Positions 8,624-18,453 of a stretch of 44,449 nucleotides of DNA are shown here, piece after piece. Source of the stretch: Rhodobacteraceae bacterium UBA7436 (GTDB lineage Bacteria; Pseudomonadota; Alphaproteobacteria; Rhodobacterales; Rhodobacteraceae); contig DLQI01000062.1 in the NCBI GenBank assembly GCA_002478745.1, positions 1 to 44,449 on the forward strand. The letters are read 5' to 3'. How positions within the stretch are numbered: the first letter of the stretch is position 1; each line of letters opens with the position of its first letter. The notes beneath the pieces are model-generated. The model was not told where the DNA came from, did not search any database, and was given only the letters and a program-made list of their open reading frames with translations. The translations under genes were made by a program, and so were the position numbers.

Positions 8624-11600
8624 TTATAGGTCCTCGACTTCCATAACGCCCATCAGTGACTTAATAGCCCCTTTTATCTGCGGCGTGACTGGAAAATCTT
8701 GCCCCAAATCAATCTCGACTTCACCTGGCAAACTTGAGTCCATCAAGCAAAATTGAACCGGTCCACGCCCCACATTTTGGGCCGCTTTCACAGCACCCTC
8801 AAGGACAGAAGCGACTGCCGAAACGGCGTCGATATCATCTACAAAGATTTTGAGGCCCATCCCACCAACATCAGCTACGACTGTATCAATTGGCGCAATC
8901 GAGCGGCCGAGTAATTTTAGCTGATCGCTTTCGAGTGTCGCCTCAACAGTAACAATAACCTTGGCACCTGTTACCAAATGATCTTGCGCTTTTTCCAGCG
9001 TGTCAGAGAAAATAGTGATCTCATACCCGCCCGTCGTGTCCGACAATTGGGCAAATGCAAACCGATTGCCACGTGCAGATTTACGGATTTGTACACCCGC
9101 AACAACGCCAGCCAGTTTGGCAACATGTGCGCCGCGTTCAGCACGTTCATGGACCTGATCCAACGTTTTAATGTCTTTGCGTTTCAACGCGGCCATGTAG
9201 TCATCCAACGGATGACCAGACAGGTAAAACCCAACGGCTTTAAACTCTTCGCTTAGACGTTCAGCCGGCAACCAATCATCCATTGGCACAATCCGAGGCT
9301 CAGGTAGATCATCACCGGCTTCCCCAAACAATGAGACCTGATTACTACTTTTTTGTTCGTGGATCGCTGCCGAATATCCAACCAACCCATCCAACGCATC
9401 AAAAACACGCCGACGGTTTGGATCGAGTTGGTCAAACGCACCAGAACGAGCAAGCATTTCAAGTGGACGTTTACCAACCCGCTTCATGTCCACGCGTCGC
9501 GCCAAATCGAACAGGGTTGAAAATGGGCGTTCGACGCCATCAACCATGCGCCCTTCGGTGATAAGCTTCATGGCCTCAACGCCAACGTTTTTCAACGCGC
9601 CCAGCGCATAGACCAAGGCACCTTCGACAACTTTGAACGTAGCGTCGGAACGATTTACGCACGGCGGAACCCAAGGCAAATCAAGACGCTTACGCACCTC
9701 TTCGAAATACACACCCAGTTTGTCAGTGAGGTGGATATCGCAATTCATTACACCGGCCATAAACTCAACAGGGTGGTTCGCCTTTAGCCAAGCCGTTTGG
9801 TAACTGACAACAGCATAGGCAGCGGCGTGAGATTTGTTAAAGCCGTAGTTCGCAAACTTCTCAAGAAGGTCAAAAACCTCAGAGGCTTTCTTTTTCTCAA
9901 CGCCGTTTTCTTGTGCCCCTTTTTCAAACTTGGGCCGTTCTTTCGCCATTTCTTCGGCGATCTTTTTACCCATCGCACGGCGCAATAGGTCAGCGCCACC
10001 CAGCGAGTAACCCGCCATGACCTGCGCAATTTGCATAACCTGTTCTTGGTAAACGATAATCCCTTGGGTTTCTTCCAAGATATGGTCGATCAGTGGATGT
10101 ACAGATTCCAGTTCCTTCTGCCCATTCTTCACTTCACAATAGGTCGGAATATTCTCCATCGGACCCGGACGGTAAAGCGCAACCAAGGCGACGATGTCTT
10201 CGATACACGTCGGCTTCATCCGTTTCAGGGCATCCATCATGCCGCTGGATTCCACCTGAAACACTGCCACAGTCTTCGCACTGGCATATAATTTATAGGA
10301 CGCTTCATCATCCAACGGGATCGTCGCAATATCGTCGATCAAGCCCTGAGGAGGCTCAAACAGTTCGGAACCATCCGCAGAGATGTGTAAATGGCGGCCA
10401 GACGCTTTGATTTGATCAACCGCATTCTGAATAACTGTCAGGGTCTTCAGGCCCAAAAAGTCGAACTTGACCAATCCTGCTTGTTCAACCCATTTCATAT
10501 TGAACTGTGTAGCAGGCATATCCGAACGCGGATCTTGGTAAAGTGGCACCAATCGATCTAGCGGACGATCCCCAATTACAACGCCCGCAGCGTGGGTCGA
10601 AGCGTTGCGAAGCAGGCCTTCAACTTGTTGACCATAATCAAGCAAGCGTGCCACGACTTCTTCGTTCTTTGCCTCTTCACGTAAACGCGGCTCGTCTGCC
10701 ATCGCCTTTTCGATCGAAACGGGTTTAACCCCTTCCACAGGGATCAGTTTAGATAGACGATCGACTTGCCCATAAGGCATCTGCAAAACACGGCCGATAT
10801 CACGCACGGCAGCCTTAGATAGAAGCCCACCGAAAGTGATAATTTGCCCAACCTTATCACGGCCGTACTTTTCCTGAACGTAGCGAATAACTTCCTCACG
10901 ACGGTCCATGCAAAAATCGATATCGAAGTCAGGCATGGACACACGTTCAGGGTTCAAGAACCGCTCAAATAGCAATTGATAGCGCAGTGGATCAAGGTCA
11001 GTAATCAACAACGCATAAGCAACCAACGACCCCGCACCAGAACCACGACCCGGCCCAACTGGGATGCCTTCGTCTTTGGCCCATTTGATGAAATCTGCAA
11101 CAATCAAAAAGTAACCAGGGAAACCCATCCCCTCAATAATCTTTAGTTCAAAATCAAGGCGGGCCTCGTATTCCGAAACCTCAACCGCATGCGGGATAAT
11201 GGACAGCCGGTAGCGCAAGCCCTCTTCGGCTTGGCGACGTAATTCTGCAATTTCGTCATCCGCAAATTTAGGAAGGATCGGATCACGGCGATATGTCTGG
11301 AAGGCGCAGCGTTTAGCAATCTCAACAGTGTTCTCAACCGCCTCTGGAAGGTCAGCGAACAGGGTAACCATTTCAGCCTGAGACTTAAAATAGTGCTGAG
11401 GTGTTAGGCGACGACGCCCTTCTTGTTGATCGACATAAGCCCCATCAGCAATGCAAATCAATGCATCATGAGCTTCGTACATCTTAGATGCTGGGAAATA
11501 GACGTCATTGGTGGCGACCAATGGCAATCCCATCGCATACGCCATTTCAACAAATGGACGTTCTGTTAAACGCTCTGCCTCTGGCAAACCGCCATCAACA

Positions 11601-12136
11601 GGGTGGCGCTGTAGCTCAACATAAAGACGATCACCGAAAATATCGGCAAGGCGATCCATCAATGCTTGGGCTGCGGGTTTTTGTCCCGCCTGCAAAAGCT
11701 GCCCAACAGGGCCAGTCGACCCACCCGTCAAACAAATTATGTCAGCGCCGTATTGGGCCAATTCATCCACTGTAACTTGGGGCAATTGATCGTGGTTGTC
11801 GATATAAAGGCACGAATTCAACTTCATCAGGTTTTCGTAACCTGTCTCTGTCTGAGCCAACAAAACCACAGCTGCAGGGGCACGCGCCTTTTCGCCGGGG
11901 CGACTTTCAACATAAGTGACATCGACCTGACAGCCCACAATCGGCTGGACACCTGCACCCGACATTCCAACCGAATATTCCAACGCCGCAAACATGTTGT
12001 TTTTATCGGTCAATGCCATTGCTGGCATCTTATTGTCCGCACAAAGCGCAGGCAGCTTTTTAACACGCAATGCACCTTCAAGTAGCGAGTACTCAGAATG
12101 GGTGCGAAGGTGGATGAATCGGGGGCTATTTGTCAT
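8624..12136 (-). CDS. dnaE: DNA polymerase III subunit alpha
   Basis: 1170 residues, full length for the replicative polymerase. An N-terminal PHP domain (FIHLRTHSEYSLLEGAL, residues about 7-23) is followed by the polymerase core with the acidic motif PDFDIDF (about 410). GPGRGSGAGSLVAYAL and the NKSHAAAYAVVSYQTAWLK finger segment are family hallmarks. Near residue 930 QVSLF fits the internal beta-clamp-binding motif (QxxLF), and an OB-fold follows. The ATG has no strong ribosome binding site. Transcribed alone, about 100 bases from the lipoprotein gene and divergent from xdhA. Confidence 0.97.
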   Translation of the reverse strand: MTNSPRFIHLRTHSEYSLLEGALRVKKLPALCADNKMPAMALTDKNNMFAALEYSVGMSGAGVQPIVGCQVDVTYVESRPGEKARAPAAVVLLAQTETGYENLMKLNSCLYIDNHDQLPQVTVDELAQYGADIICLTGGSTGPVGQLLQAGQKPAAQALMDRLADIFGDRLYVELQRHPVDGGLPEAERLTERPFVEMAYAMGLPLVATNDVYFPASKMYEAHDALICIADGAYVDQQEGRRRLTPQHYFKSQAEMVTLFADLPEAVENTVEIAKRCAFQTYRRDPILPKFADDEIAELRRQAEEGLRYRLSIIPHAVEVSEYEARLDFELKIIEGMGFPGYFLIVADFIKWAKDEGIPVGPGRGSGAGSLVAYALLITDLDPLRYQLLFERFLNPERVSMPDFDIDFCMDRREEVIRYVQEKYGRDKVGQIITFGGLLSKAAVRDIGRVLQMPYGQVDRLSKLIPVEGVKPVSIEKAMADEPRLREEAKNEEVVARLLDYGQQVEGLLRNASTHAAGVVIGDRPLDRLVPLYQDPRSDMPATQFNMKWVEQAGLVKFDFLGLKTLTVIQNAVDQIKASGRHLHISADGSELFEPPQGLIDDIATIPLDDEASYKLYASAKTVAVFQVESSGMMDALKRMKPTCIEDIVALVALYRPGPMENIPTYCEVKNGQKELESVHPLIDHILEETQGIIVYQEQVMQIAQVMAGYSLGGADLLRRAMGKKIAEEMAKERPKFEKGAQENGVEKKKASEVFDLLEKFANYGFNKSHAAAYAVVSYQTAWLKANHPVEFMAGVMNCDIHLTDKLGVYFEEVRKRLDLPWVPPCVNRSDATFKVVEGALVYALGALKNVGVEAMKLITEGRMVDGVERPFSTLFDLARRVDMKRVGKRPLEMLARSGAFDQLDPNRRRVFDALDGLVGYSAAIHEQKSSNQVSLFGEAGDDLPEPRIVPMDDWLPAERLSEEFKAVGFYLSGHPLDDYMAALKRKDIKTLDQVHERAERGAHVAKLAGVVAGVQIRKSARGNRFAFAQLSDTTGGYEITIFSDTLEKAQDHLVTGAKVIVTVEATLESDQLKLLGRSIAPIDTVVADVGGMGLKIFVDDIDAVSAVASVLEGAVKAAQNVGRGPVQFCLMDSSLPGEVEIDLGQDFPVTPQIKGAIKSLMGVMEVEDL

Positions 12137-12292
12137 GTCTGTAACTTACGGCGAACTGACAAATGTTGCCACAAGGACTTGCCAAAAAGTCAGACACTTG
12201 CAAAACTAAAACCAGCACGCCCGCGCGAACGTCTACGCCACATCGACGACGCGCAGCATTCGGGCTTTTGGTAGGGTGGCGGGTTACAATAT

Positions 12293-13663
12293 ATGAACGT
12301 GTCTTTTCGGCTAAACGGAAAGGATGTGGAGCTTAGCAACATAAGCGCCACAACAACGCTGCTTGATTGGTTGCGCATAGATCAAAATCTGCACGGCACC
12401 AAAGAGGGATGCAATGAAGGTGATTGTGGCGCATGTTCGGTGATCGTGACCGATGAAACCAGTGCCAAAGCCCTAAACGCCTGCATCTTGTTCCTCCCCC
12501 AACTGGACGGAAAAGCGATCCGCACAGTCGAAGGAATTTCGGCACCCGACGGCACACCCCACCCTGTTCAAACAGAGATGATTAATCATCACGGCAGTCA
12601 GTGTGGCTTTTGCACACCCGGTTTTGTCGTTTCGATGGCCACAGCGCATTTGAACGGCGACACGGATCACGACGTGGCACTCGCAGGAAACCTTTGCAGA
12701 TGCACGGGCTATGCGCCGATCATTCGTGCGGCAAAAGCTGCAGAAAATGCACCAGTCCCTGCGCACATGGTGGAAACCCCTCCAATATTGCGCGCCAAAC
12801 CCAAAGAAAAGGATCTGGTCCCCACAGATCTGGAAGGTTTCGCGAACTGGTACGAGGCCAACCCAGAAACAACGCTCATTGCGGGCGCAACAGATGTCGG
12901 CCTTTGGCTGACGAAACACTTTTCAGATCTTGGTCAAACGGCATTTTTGAACCGTATTCCAGAGCTACGTGGCATTTCAGAAACAGATGATGAAATACAT
13001 GTCGGAGCCATGACAACGCTGACTGAACTCCTTGAAACCATGAAAACAAAACACCCAAGCTTTGCGACCTTGATCAAAAGATATGGCTCAACCCAAGTTC
13101 GCAATGCAGCTACAATCGGCGGTAACATCGCAAATGGATCCCCGATCGGAGACGGACCCCCAGCGCTGATCGCACTGGATGCAACGCTTCATCTGCGCAA
13201 AGGCAGCACAACACGCCAAATGCCAATCGCGGACTATTTCATCGAGTATGGCAAACAAGACCGTGATAGTGGCGAGTTTGTGACTGGTGTTTCAATCCCG
13301 AAAGCCGTCGACAACTTGCATTGCTACAAACTGTCCAAGCGTTTTGACCAGGACATCTCAGCCGTTTGTGGCTGTATATGGATCGAACTCGACGACGATA
13401 CGATTTCTAAAGTGCGCCTTGCCTATGGCGGGATGGCTGGAATCCCTAAGCGCGCAAAACATGCGGAAGATATGTTACGTGGGAAGACTTGGTCAGAAGA
13501 TACCATTCGCAATGCGATGGATGAGATGACAAAGGACTTTGCTCCCCTGTCAGATATGCGAGCTTCAGCTAAATATCGGATGCAAACGGCTCAAAACATG
13601 CTGCTTAGAGTTTGGTATGAGCGAAACGGGCAAACCACATCAGTACATGAGGTGACGCCGTGA
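12293..13663 (+). CDS. xdhA: Xanthine dehydrogenase small subunit (2Fe-2S, FAD)
   Basis: 456 residues, close to the R. capsulatus XdhA length. Together with XdhB it oxidises hypoxanthine and xanthine to urate with NAD+. The plant-type 2Fe-2S cluster ligands are Cys40, 45, 48 and 64 (EGCNEGDCGACSV); the second cluster uses Cys104, 107, 135 and 137 (CGFC, CRC). The FAD domain begins about residue 185 (TLIAGATDVGLWL) and includes NAATIGGNIANGSPIGD. First gene of a long operon, 156 bases from and divergent to dnaE. Upstream ribosome binding is weak (GGCGGGTT). Its TGA overlaps the xdhB GTG start. Confidence 0.96.
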   Translation: MNVSFRLNGKDVELSNISATTTLLDWLRIDQNLHGTKEGCNEGDCGACSVIVTDETSAKALNACILFLPQLDGKAIRTVEGISAPDGTPHPVQTEMINHHGSQCGFCTPGFVVSMATAHLNGDTDHDVALAGNLCRCTGYAPIIRAAKAAENAPVPAHMVETPPILRAKPKEKDLVPTDLEGFANWYEANPETTLIAGATDVGLWLTKHFSDLGQTAFLNRIPELRGISETDDEIHVGAMTTLTELLETMKTKHPSFATLIKRYGSTQVRNAATIGGNIANGSPIGDGPPALIALDATLHLRKGSTTRQMPIADYFIEYGKQDRDSGEFVTGVSIPKAVDNLHCYKLSKRFDQDISAVCGCIWIELDDDTISKVRLAYGGMAGIPKRAKHAEDMLRGKTWSEDTIRNAMDEMTKDFAPLSDMRASAKYRMQTAQNMLLRVWYERNGQTTSVHEVTP

Positions 13664-15960
13664 GCATTGCTAAGCCTCTCCCTCACGATGCCGCAGCGCT
13701 TCATGTAAACGGTAGTGCGAGATACGTTGACGACATCCCAACACCCAACGGGACACTTCACCTTGCTTTTGGCACCAGTCCTGTTGCAGCGGGAACGCTC
13801 AATAGTATGAATCTTAACGCAGTGCGTGCGACTGAGGGCGTGATAACAGTTTTGACGGCGAGTGATCTGGAATTTGATGCTGATGTATCGCCGTCTGCCC
13901 ATGATGAACCGTTACTGGCCGAGCAAACAGTAGCCTACGTTGGGCAGCCAACATTTCTGGTGATCGCAGAATCTCACATTGCAGCCCGAAAGGCTGCGCG
14001 CCTTGCGCAATATGATATCACAGAAGGTACGCCCATCTTCACAATTGAAGAGGCTTTGGCGGCCAATAGCCGTTTTGAAGATGGGCCGCGTATCTACGCC
14101 AAAGGCGATGCTAAGGCGCACCTTGTATCTGCGGCTCAGTCTATCACAGGCTCCATTTCAATGGGTGGGCAAGAGCACTTTTATCTTGAAGGTCAAGCTG
14201 CCTTCGCCTTGCCTGGTGAAAATGGCGACGTTTTGGTTCACAGTTCGACCCAACACCCGACCGAAATCCAGCACAAAGTTGCACATGCAATCGGCAAACC
14301 GATGCACGCCGTTCGGGTTGAAACCCGTAGAATGGGAGGAGGGTTTGGCGGCAAAGAGAGCCAGGGTAATGCGCTTGCTGTTGCTTGTGCAATCGCGGCG
14401 CTGAAGACAGGAAAACCCTGCAAAATGCGTTATGATCGCGACGACGATATGATCATTACGGGCAAACGGCACGATTTCCGGATCGACTATAACTGTGGTT
14501 TTGACAACGATGGTTTGATCCAAGCAATTGACGTAAAACACTACACCCGCTGTGGCTGGGCACAAGATTTGTCGCTGCCTGTTGCTGATCGGGCGATGCT
14601 ACATGCAGACAATGCCTATAACTTGCCGAACATTCGAATTGAAAGCCACCGCCTAAAAACCAACATTCAAAGTGCCACAGCCTATCGCGGGTTTGGTGGT
14701 CCACAAGGCATGCTTGGAATGGAGCGGATCGTAGATCATATCGCACAAACCTTGGGCGTGGACCCCGCAATCGTTCGTCAAAAAAACTATTATGCCTCCG
14801 GCGGGAGTTTGACTGGTAAGATGAAACCACAGACGACTCCTTATGGGCAGGAGGTCACGGATTCCATCGTTGCAGAATTGACAGACACTCTGATGTCTTC
14901 CTCCGATTATTCCACTCGGCGAGCCACCGTTGATGAGTGGAATTCAAACAATCAAATCATCAAACGCGGCATAGCCATGACCCCTGTCAAATTTGGCATC
15001 TCATTCACGCTGACACACCTTAACCAAGCCGGTGCATTGGTTCATGTTTATCAGGATGGATCGATCCACCTGAACCACGGCGGAACTGAGATGGGACAAG
15101 GTCTGTTCCAAAAGGTTGCTCAGGTTGCAGCGTCACGGTTTGGCGTGCCCATCGAAAATATTAAAATTTCGGCGACAGACACTGCCAAGGTTCCAAATAC
15201 CTCCGCCACCGCAGCATCTTCTGGCACTGATCTGAATGGAATGGCGGTTAAAATTGCATGTGACAAAATCCGCGACCGGATTGCTGCGCACTTCGCTGAG
15301 CTTCACGATTGCAATGCAGCAGACGTGAGCTTTAGCAAGGGTCATGTTCGCGTTGCGGCGAAGAGTTATCGTTTTTCAGAGGTTGCACAAATTGCGTATC
15401 AAGCCCGTATCAGCCTGTCGGCAACGGGATTTTATAAAACGCCGGACATTCAATGGGATCGGATAAAGGGGCAAGGCCGCCCCTTCTTTTATTTTGCTTA
15501 TGGTGCTGCCATTACCGAGGTCGCCATCGATACCTTAACGGGTGAAAACCGAATACTGCGTACTGATATTTTGCATGATGCGGGCGCGTCAATCAATCCA
15601 GCGCTGGATATTGGGCAGATCGAGGGCGGCTACGTTCAGGGGGCTGGTTGGCTCACAACCGAAGAGCTGGTTTGGGATCAAAAAGGACGTTTGCGCACCC
15701 ATACGCCATCTACTTACAAAATCCCCGCCTGCAGTGATCGCCCCGATATTTTCAACGTCGACCTTTGGGATGGAGAAAACGCTGCTGATACAATTTTTAA
15801 ATCCAAAGCCGTTGGCGAACCTCCATTCATGCTCGGGGTATCCGCCTTCTTTGCTTTAAGTGACGCCATATCAGCCTGCGGCCCAATTTTTGCAGACCTA
15901 CAAGCGCCTGCAACAGCCGAAGAGGTTTTAGCAGCAATCGGGCGAACACAGGATGTTTGA
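13660..15960 (+). CDS. xdhB: Xanthine dehydrogenase large subunit (molybdopterin)
   Basis: 766 residues, GTG start overlapping the xdhA stop (GTGA). It carries the molybdenum cofactor site. Residues expected for a true xanthine dehydrogenase are present: Gln171 in GGQEHFYLE, Glu233 in GGGFGGKE, Arg311 in DRAMLHADN and Glu720 in VGEPPFMLG. These correspond to Glu232, Arg310 and Glu730 of the R. capsulatus enzyme. The Arg separates it from aldehyde oxidases. Its end overlaps xdhC by eight bases. Confidence 0.96.
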   Translation: MSIAKPLPHDAAALHVNGSARYVDDIPTPNGTLHLAFGTSPVAAGTLNSMNLNAVRATEGVITVLTASDLEFDADVSPSAHDEPLLAEQTVAYVGQPTFLVIAESHIAARKAARLAQYDITEGTPIFTIEEALAANSRFEDGPRIYAKGDAKAHLVSAAQSITGSISMGGQEHFYLEGQAAFALPGENGDVLVHSSTQHPTEIQHKVAHAIGKPMHAVRVETRRMGGGFGGKESQGNALAVACAIAALKTGKPCKMRYDRDDDMIITGKRHDFRIDYNCGFDNDGLIQAIDVKHYTRCGWAQDLSLPVADRAMLHADNAYNLPNIRIESHRLKTNIQSATAYRGFGGPQGMLGMERIVDHIAQTLGVDPAIVRQKNYYASGGSLTGKMKPQTTPYGQEVTDSIVAELTDTLMSSSDYSTRRATVDEWNSNNQIIKRGIAMTPVKFGISFTLTHLNQAGALVHVYQDGSIHLNHGGTEMGQGLFQKVAQVAASRFGVPIENIKISATDTAKVPNTSATAASSGTDLNGMAVKIACDKIRDRIAAHFAELHDCNAADVSFSKGHVRVAAKSYRFSEVAQIAYQARISLSATGFYKTPDIQWDRIKGQGRPFFYFAYGAAITEVAIDTLTGENRILRTDILHDAGASINPALDIGQIEGGYVQGAGWLTTEELVWDQKGRLRTHTPSTYKIPACSDRPDIFNVDLWDGENAADTIFKSKAVGEPPFMLGVSAFFALSDAISACGPIFADLQAPATAEEVLAAIGRTQDV

Positions 15961-16882
15961 TCGCGAAGAGCTTATTGAAGCCTGTAAAATCCACGGAACT
16001 GTTGCCCGCGTTGTGATCGCCGACGTTGCGGGGTCTGCGCCTCGCGAAGTGGGTGCCGCGATGCTTGTTTGGCAAAGTGGACAATCAGGGACGATAGGCG
16101 GTGGTACCCTCGAGTTTGATCTAGCAAAAGCTGCACTGACCGGCACAGATCGTATGTCTCGTCATGCCCTTGGTCCCGATTTGGGGCAATGTTGCGGCGG
16201 GTCTGTACATGTTCTAACTGAAATTTATGATTTAGCGCGAGCGCAAGCGTTACCAATTGATTGCATTGTTCGTGGACAAGGTGAGATGCCGTTTCAAGTT
16301 CATACTCTCATTTCAGCAGCCCGCAATCGTGGCGATCTCCCTCGCAGCCAGAGGGTAGGCACATGGTTTATTGAGCCGGTATATAAGCACCTGCATGATC
16401 TTTGGATTTGGGGTGCCGGGCATGTTGGACGCGCCGTAGTCAATACCATCTCCCCTTTGCCTGATATCAAGATCACATGGGTCGATACCGGAATCGAACG
16501 GTATCCAAATGAAATCCCAGAGGGGATCACTGTATTGCCAGCCCAGAATCCAACAGACTGCATTACCTATGCCTCAAAACAGGCACATCATTTGATCATG
16601 ACCTATTCCCACACAATCGATTTAGAAATTTGCCATGGCCTGTTATCACACCAATTCGCCAGCTGTGGGTTAATTGGATCGAAGACCAAATGGGCACGTT
16701 TTAGAAATCGCCTTGTTGACCTAGGACATCAGGAGGCGCAAATTTCACAGATTATGTGCCCGATTGGCGATCCTGCATTGGGAAAGCATCCACAAATGAT
16801 TGCGATTGGTGTCGCAGATAGGTTAATCAAAATTAGCCTTGGTATCGATCAAGGAATATATCCGCAGGAGGCCACAGCTTGA
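15953..16882 (+). CDS. xdhC: XdhC, molybdenum cofactor insertion/maturation factor
   Basis: 309 residues. XdhC binds molybdenum cofactor, supports its sulfuration and delivers it to XdhB; it is not part of the mature enzyme. An N-terminal XdhC/CoxI domain (VVIADVAGSAPREVGAAMLV, residues about 19-38, with GTIGGGTLEF) is followed by a Rossmann-like domain starting at LWIWGAGHVGRAVV (about 150). The last residues encode AGGAGG (16867-16872), the ribosome binding site for the next gene, whose TTG overlaps the stop. Order xdhA-B-C is canonical. Confidence 0.94.
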   Translation: MFDREELIEACKIHGTVARVVIADVAGSAPREVGAAMLVWQSGQSGTIGGGTLEFDLAKAALTGTDRMSRHALGPDLGQCCGGSVHVLTEIYDLARAQALPIDCIVRGQGEMPFQVHTLISAARNRGDLPRSQRVGTWFIEPVYKHLHDLWIWGAGHVGRAVVNTISPLPDIKITWVDTGIERYPNEIPEGITVLPAQNPTDCITYASKQAHHLIMTYSHTIDLEICHGLLSHQFASCGLIGSKTKWARFRNRLVDLGHQEAQISQIMCPIGDPALGKHPQMIAIGVADRLIKISLGIDQGIYPQEATA

Positions 16883-18396
16883 CCACTCCCCTATTGTCCC
16901 TGCGCGGACTGACCAAAGCCTACCCCGGCGTTGTCGCCAACGACGACGTTAGCCTTGAAATTGGACGTGGTGAAATCCACGCTTTGTTAGGCGAAAACGG
17001 TGCCGGAAAGTCCACACTTGTCAAAATGATTTATGGTTTGGTCAAACCTGACAGCGGCAATATGCAACTAAATGAGGCTGTGTTTACACCAAAGGATCCC
17101 CGCACCGCGCGTGCAAGTGGCGTTGGCATGGTTTTTCAACACTTCTCACTTTTTGACGCATTAACTGTCGCTGAGAACATTGCCTTGGGTATGGAAGATG
17201 CTCCAGCGATGAGCCAACTTGCCGCGCGTATTCGCGAAGTATCGGAAAATTACGGCCTGCCGCTTTCGCCAGATCGTATCGTCGGTGATTTATCTGCCGG
17301 AGAACAACAACGCGTTGAAATTATCCGGTGTCTTTTGCAGGATCCCAAATTGCTGATCATGGACGAACCGACATCGGTTCTGACACCCCAGGAAGTCGCG
17401 GTTTTGTTTGAGACATTGAACAAGCTACGCGCCGAAGGCACCGCAATTTTATATATTTCACACAAGTTAGAAGAAATTCGCACACTGTGTGATACAGCAA
17501 CAATTTTGCGCTTAGGTAAGGTTGTTGGAACGTGCGTTCCCGCAGACACAACCGCACGCGACATGGCCGAGATGATGGTTGGGACCACACTGAAGACACC
17601 CAAGCGAAGTGGCTCTGAACCCGGCGAAGTCGTCCTTAAACTCGACCAACTTTCACTTCCACCAGCATCAGCATTTGGAATGCCTTTGCGGGAGATTTCG
17701 TTGAGCTTGCGTAAGGGAGAGATCCTTGGGATCGGTGGGGTTGCGGGCAACGGGCAAGATGAATTGCTTGGCTCTTTGTCTGGCGAAACCCGTGCATCCG
17801 TCGGCATGATTGAATACAAAAGCCGCGATATAGCGGATATGGGACCTAATGAACGTCGTAAAATCGGCCTCTTGAGCGCACCAGAAGAGCGGCTGGGCCA
17901 TGCTGCCGCACCTGACATGTCTTTGGTAGAGAATGCGATGCTGACCGGAGCAACGCGCGAAGGCCTTGAAAAAGGTGGTATGTTGAATTGGTCTGCGGCA
18001 GGTGATTTTGCCAACAGAATTATTGAGGCCTTTGATGTCCGCACACCGAGTGCTGCGAATGCTGCGCGTTCGTTGTCTGGCGGCAATTTGCAAAAATTCG
18101 TAATTGGCCGCGAGGTCCTGCAGCGCCCTGAAGTGTTTGTGGTTAACCAACCGACATGGGGGGTCGATGCATCTGCAGCAGCTGCAATCCGGCAAGCTTT
18201 ATTGGATTTGGCAAAAAGCGGTGCCGCACTAATCGTCATTTCCCAAGACCTTGATGAATTAATGGAAATTTCAGATCGGTTTGCTGCATTGAATGAGGGT
18301 CGGCTTAGTCAGCCCCGCCCAGCAATTGGCCTTACAGTTGAAGAGATTGGTTTGATGTTGGGTGGCGCACATGATCTGGAGACCGCGCATGTATGA
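16879..18396 (+). CDS. Nucleoside-type ABC importer ATPase (double ABC)
   Basis: 505 residues, TTG start overlapping the xdhC stop (TTGA), with AGGAGG 7 bases upstream. Two ABC modules as in NupA/YufO/RbsA-type ATPases. Module 1 is complete: Walker A GENGAGKST (about 38-46), signature LSAGEQQR, Walker B LLIMDEPTS. Module 2 (about 255 onward) has a degenerate Walker A (GVAGNGQDE), a signature LSGGNLQKF and a Walker B changed to VFVVNQPTWGVD. That is usual for the second half of this family. Its position after xdhABC suggests import of purine nucleosides or bases. Confidence 0.93.
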   Translation: MTTPLLSLRGLTKAYPGVVANDDVSLEIGRGEIHALLGENGAGKSTLVKMIYGLVKPDSGNMQLNEAVFTPKDPRTARASGVGMVFQHFSLFDALTVAENIALGMEDAPAMSQLAARIREVSENYGLPLSPDRIVGDLSAGEQQRVEIIRCLLQDPKLLIMDEPTSVLTPQEVAVLFETLNKLRAEGTAILYISHKLEEIRTLCDTATILRLGKVVGTCVPADTTARDMAEMMVGTTLKTPKRSGSEPGEVVLKLDQLSLPPASAFGMPLREISLSLRKGEILGIGGVAGNGQDELLGSLSGETRASVGMIEYKSRDIADMGPNERRKIGLLSAPEERLGHAAAPDMSLVENAMLTGATREGLEKGGMLNWSAAGDFANRIIEAFDVRTPSAANAARSLSGGNLQKFVIGREVLQRPEVFVVNQPTWGVDASAAAAIRQALLDLAKSGAALIVISQDLDELMEISDRFAALNEGRLSQPRPAIGLTVEEIGLMLGGAHDLETAHV

Positions 18397-18453
18397 TTTT
18401 GTGGAACCCTGCGGGGCGAGTTTATTTGGTAAGATGAACGAGAGGCGCAGCAC

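Noticed and set aside
17250..18239. 329-codon ORF on the minus strand opposite the nucleoside importer ATPase
   Set aside because: Shadow frame: Ser/Arg/Pro-rich with no domain, while the plus strand encodes a complete double ABC ATPase.
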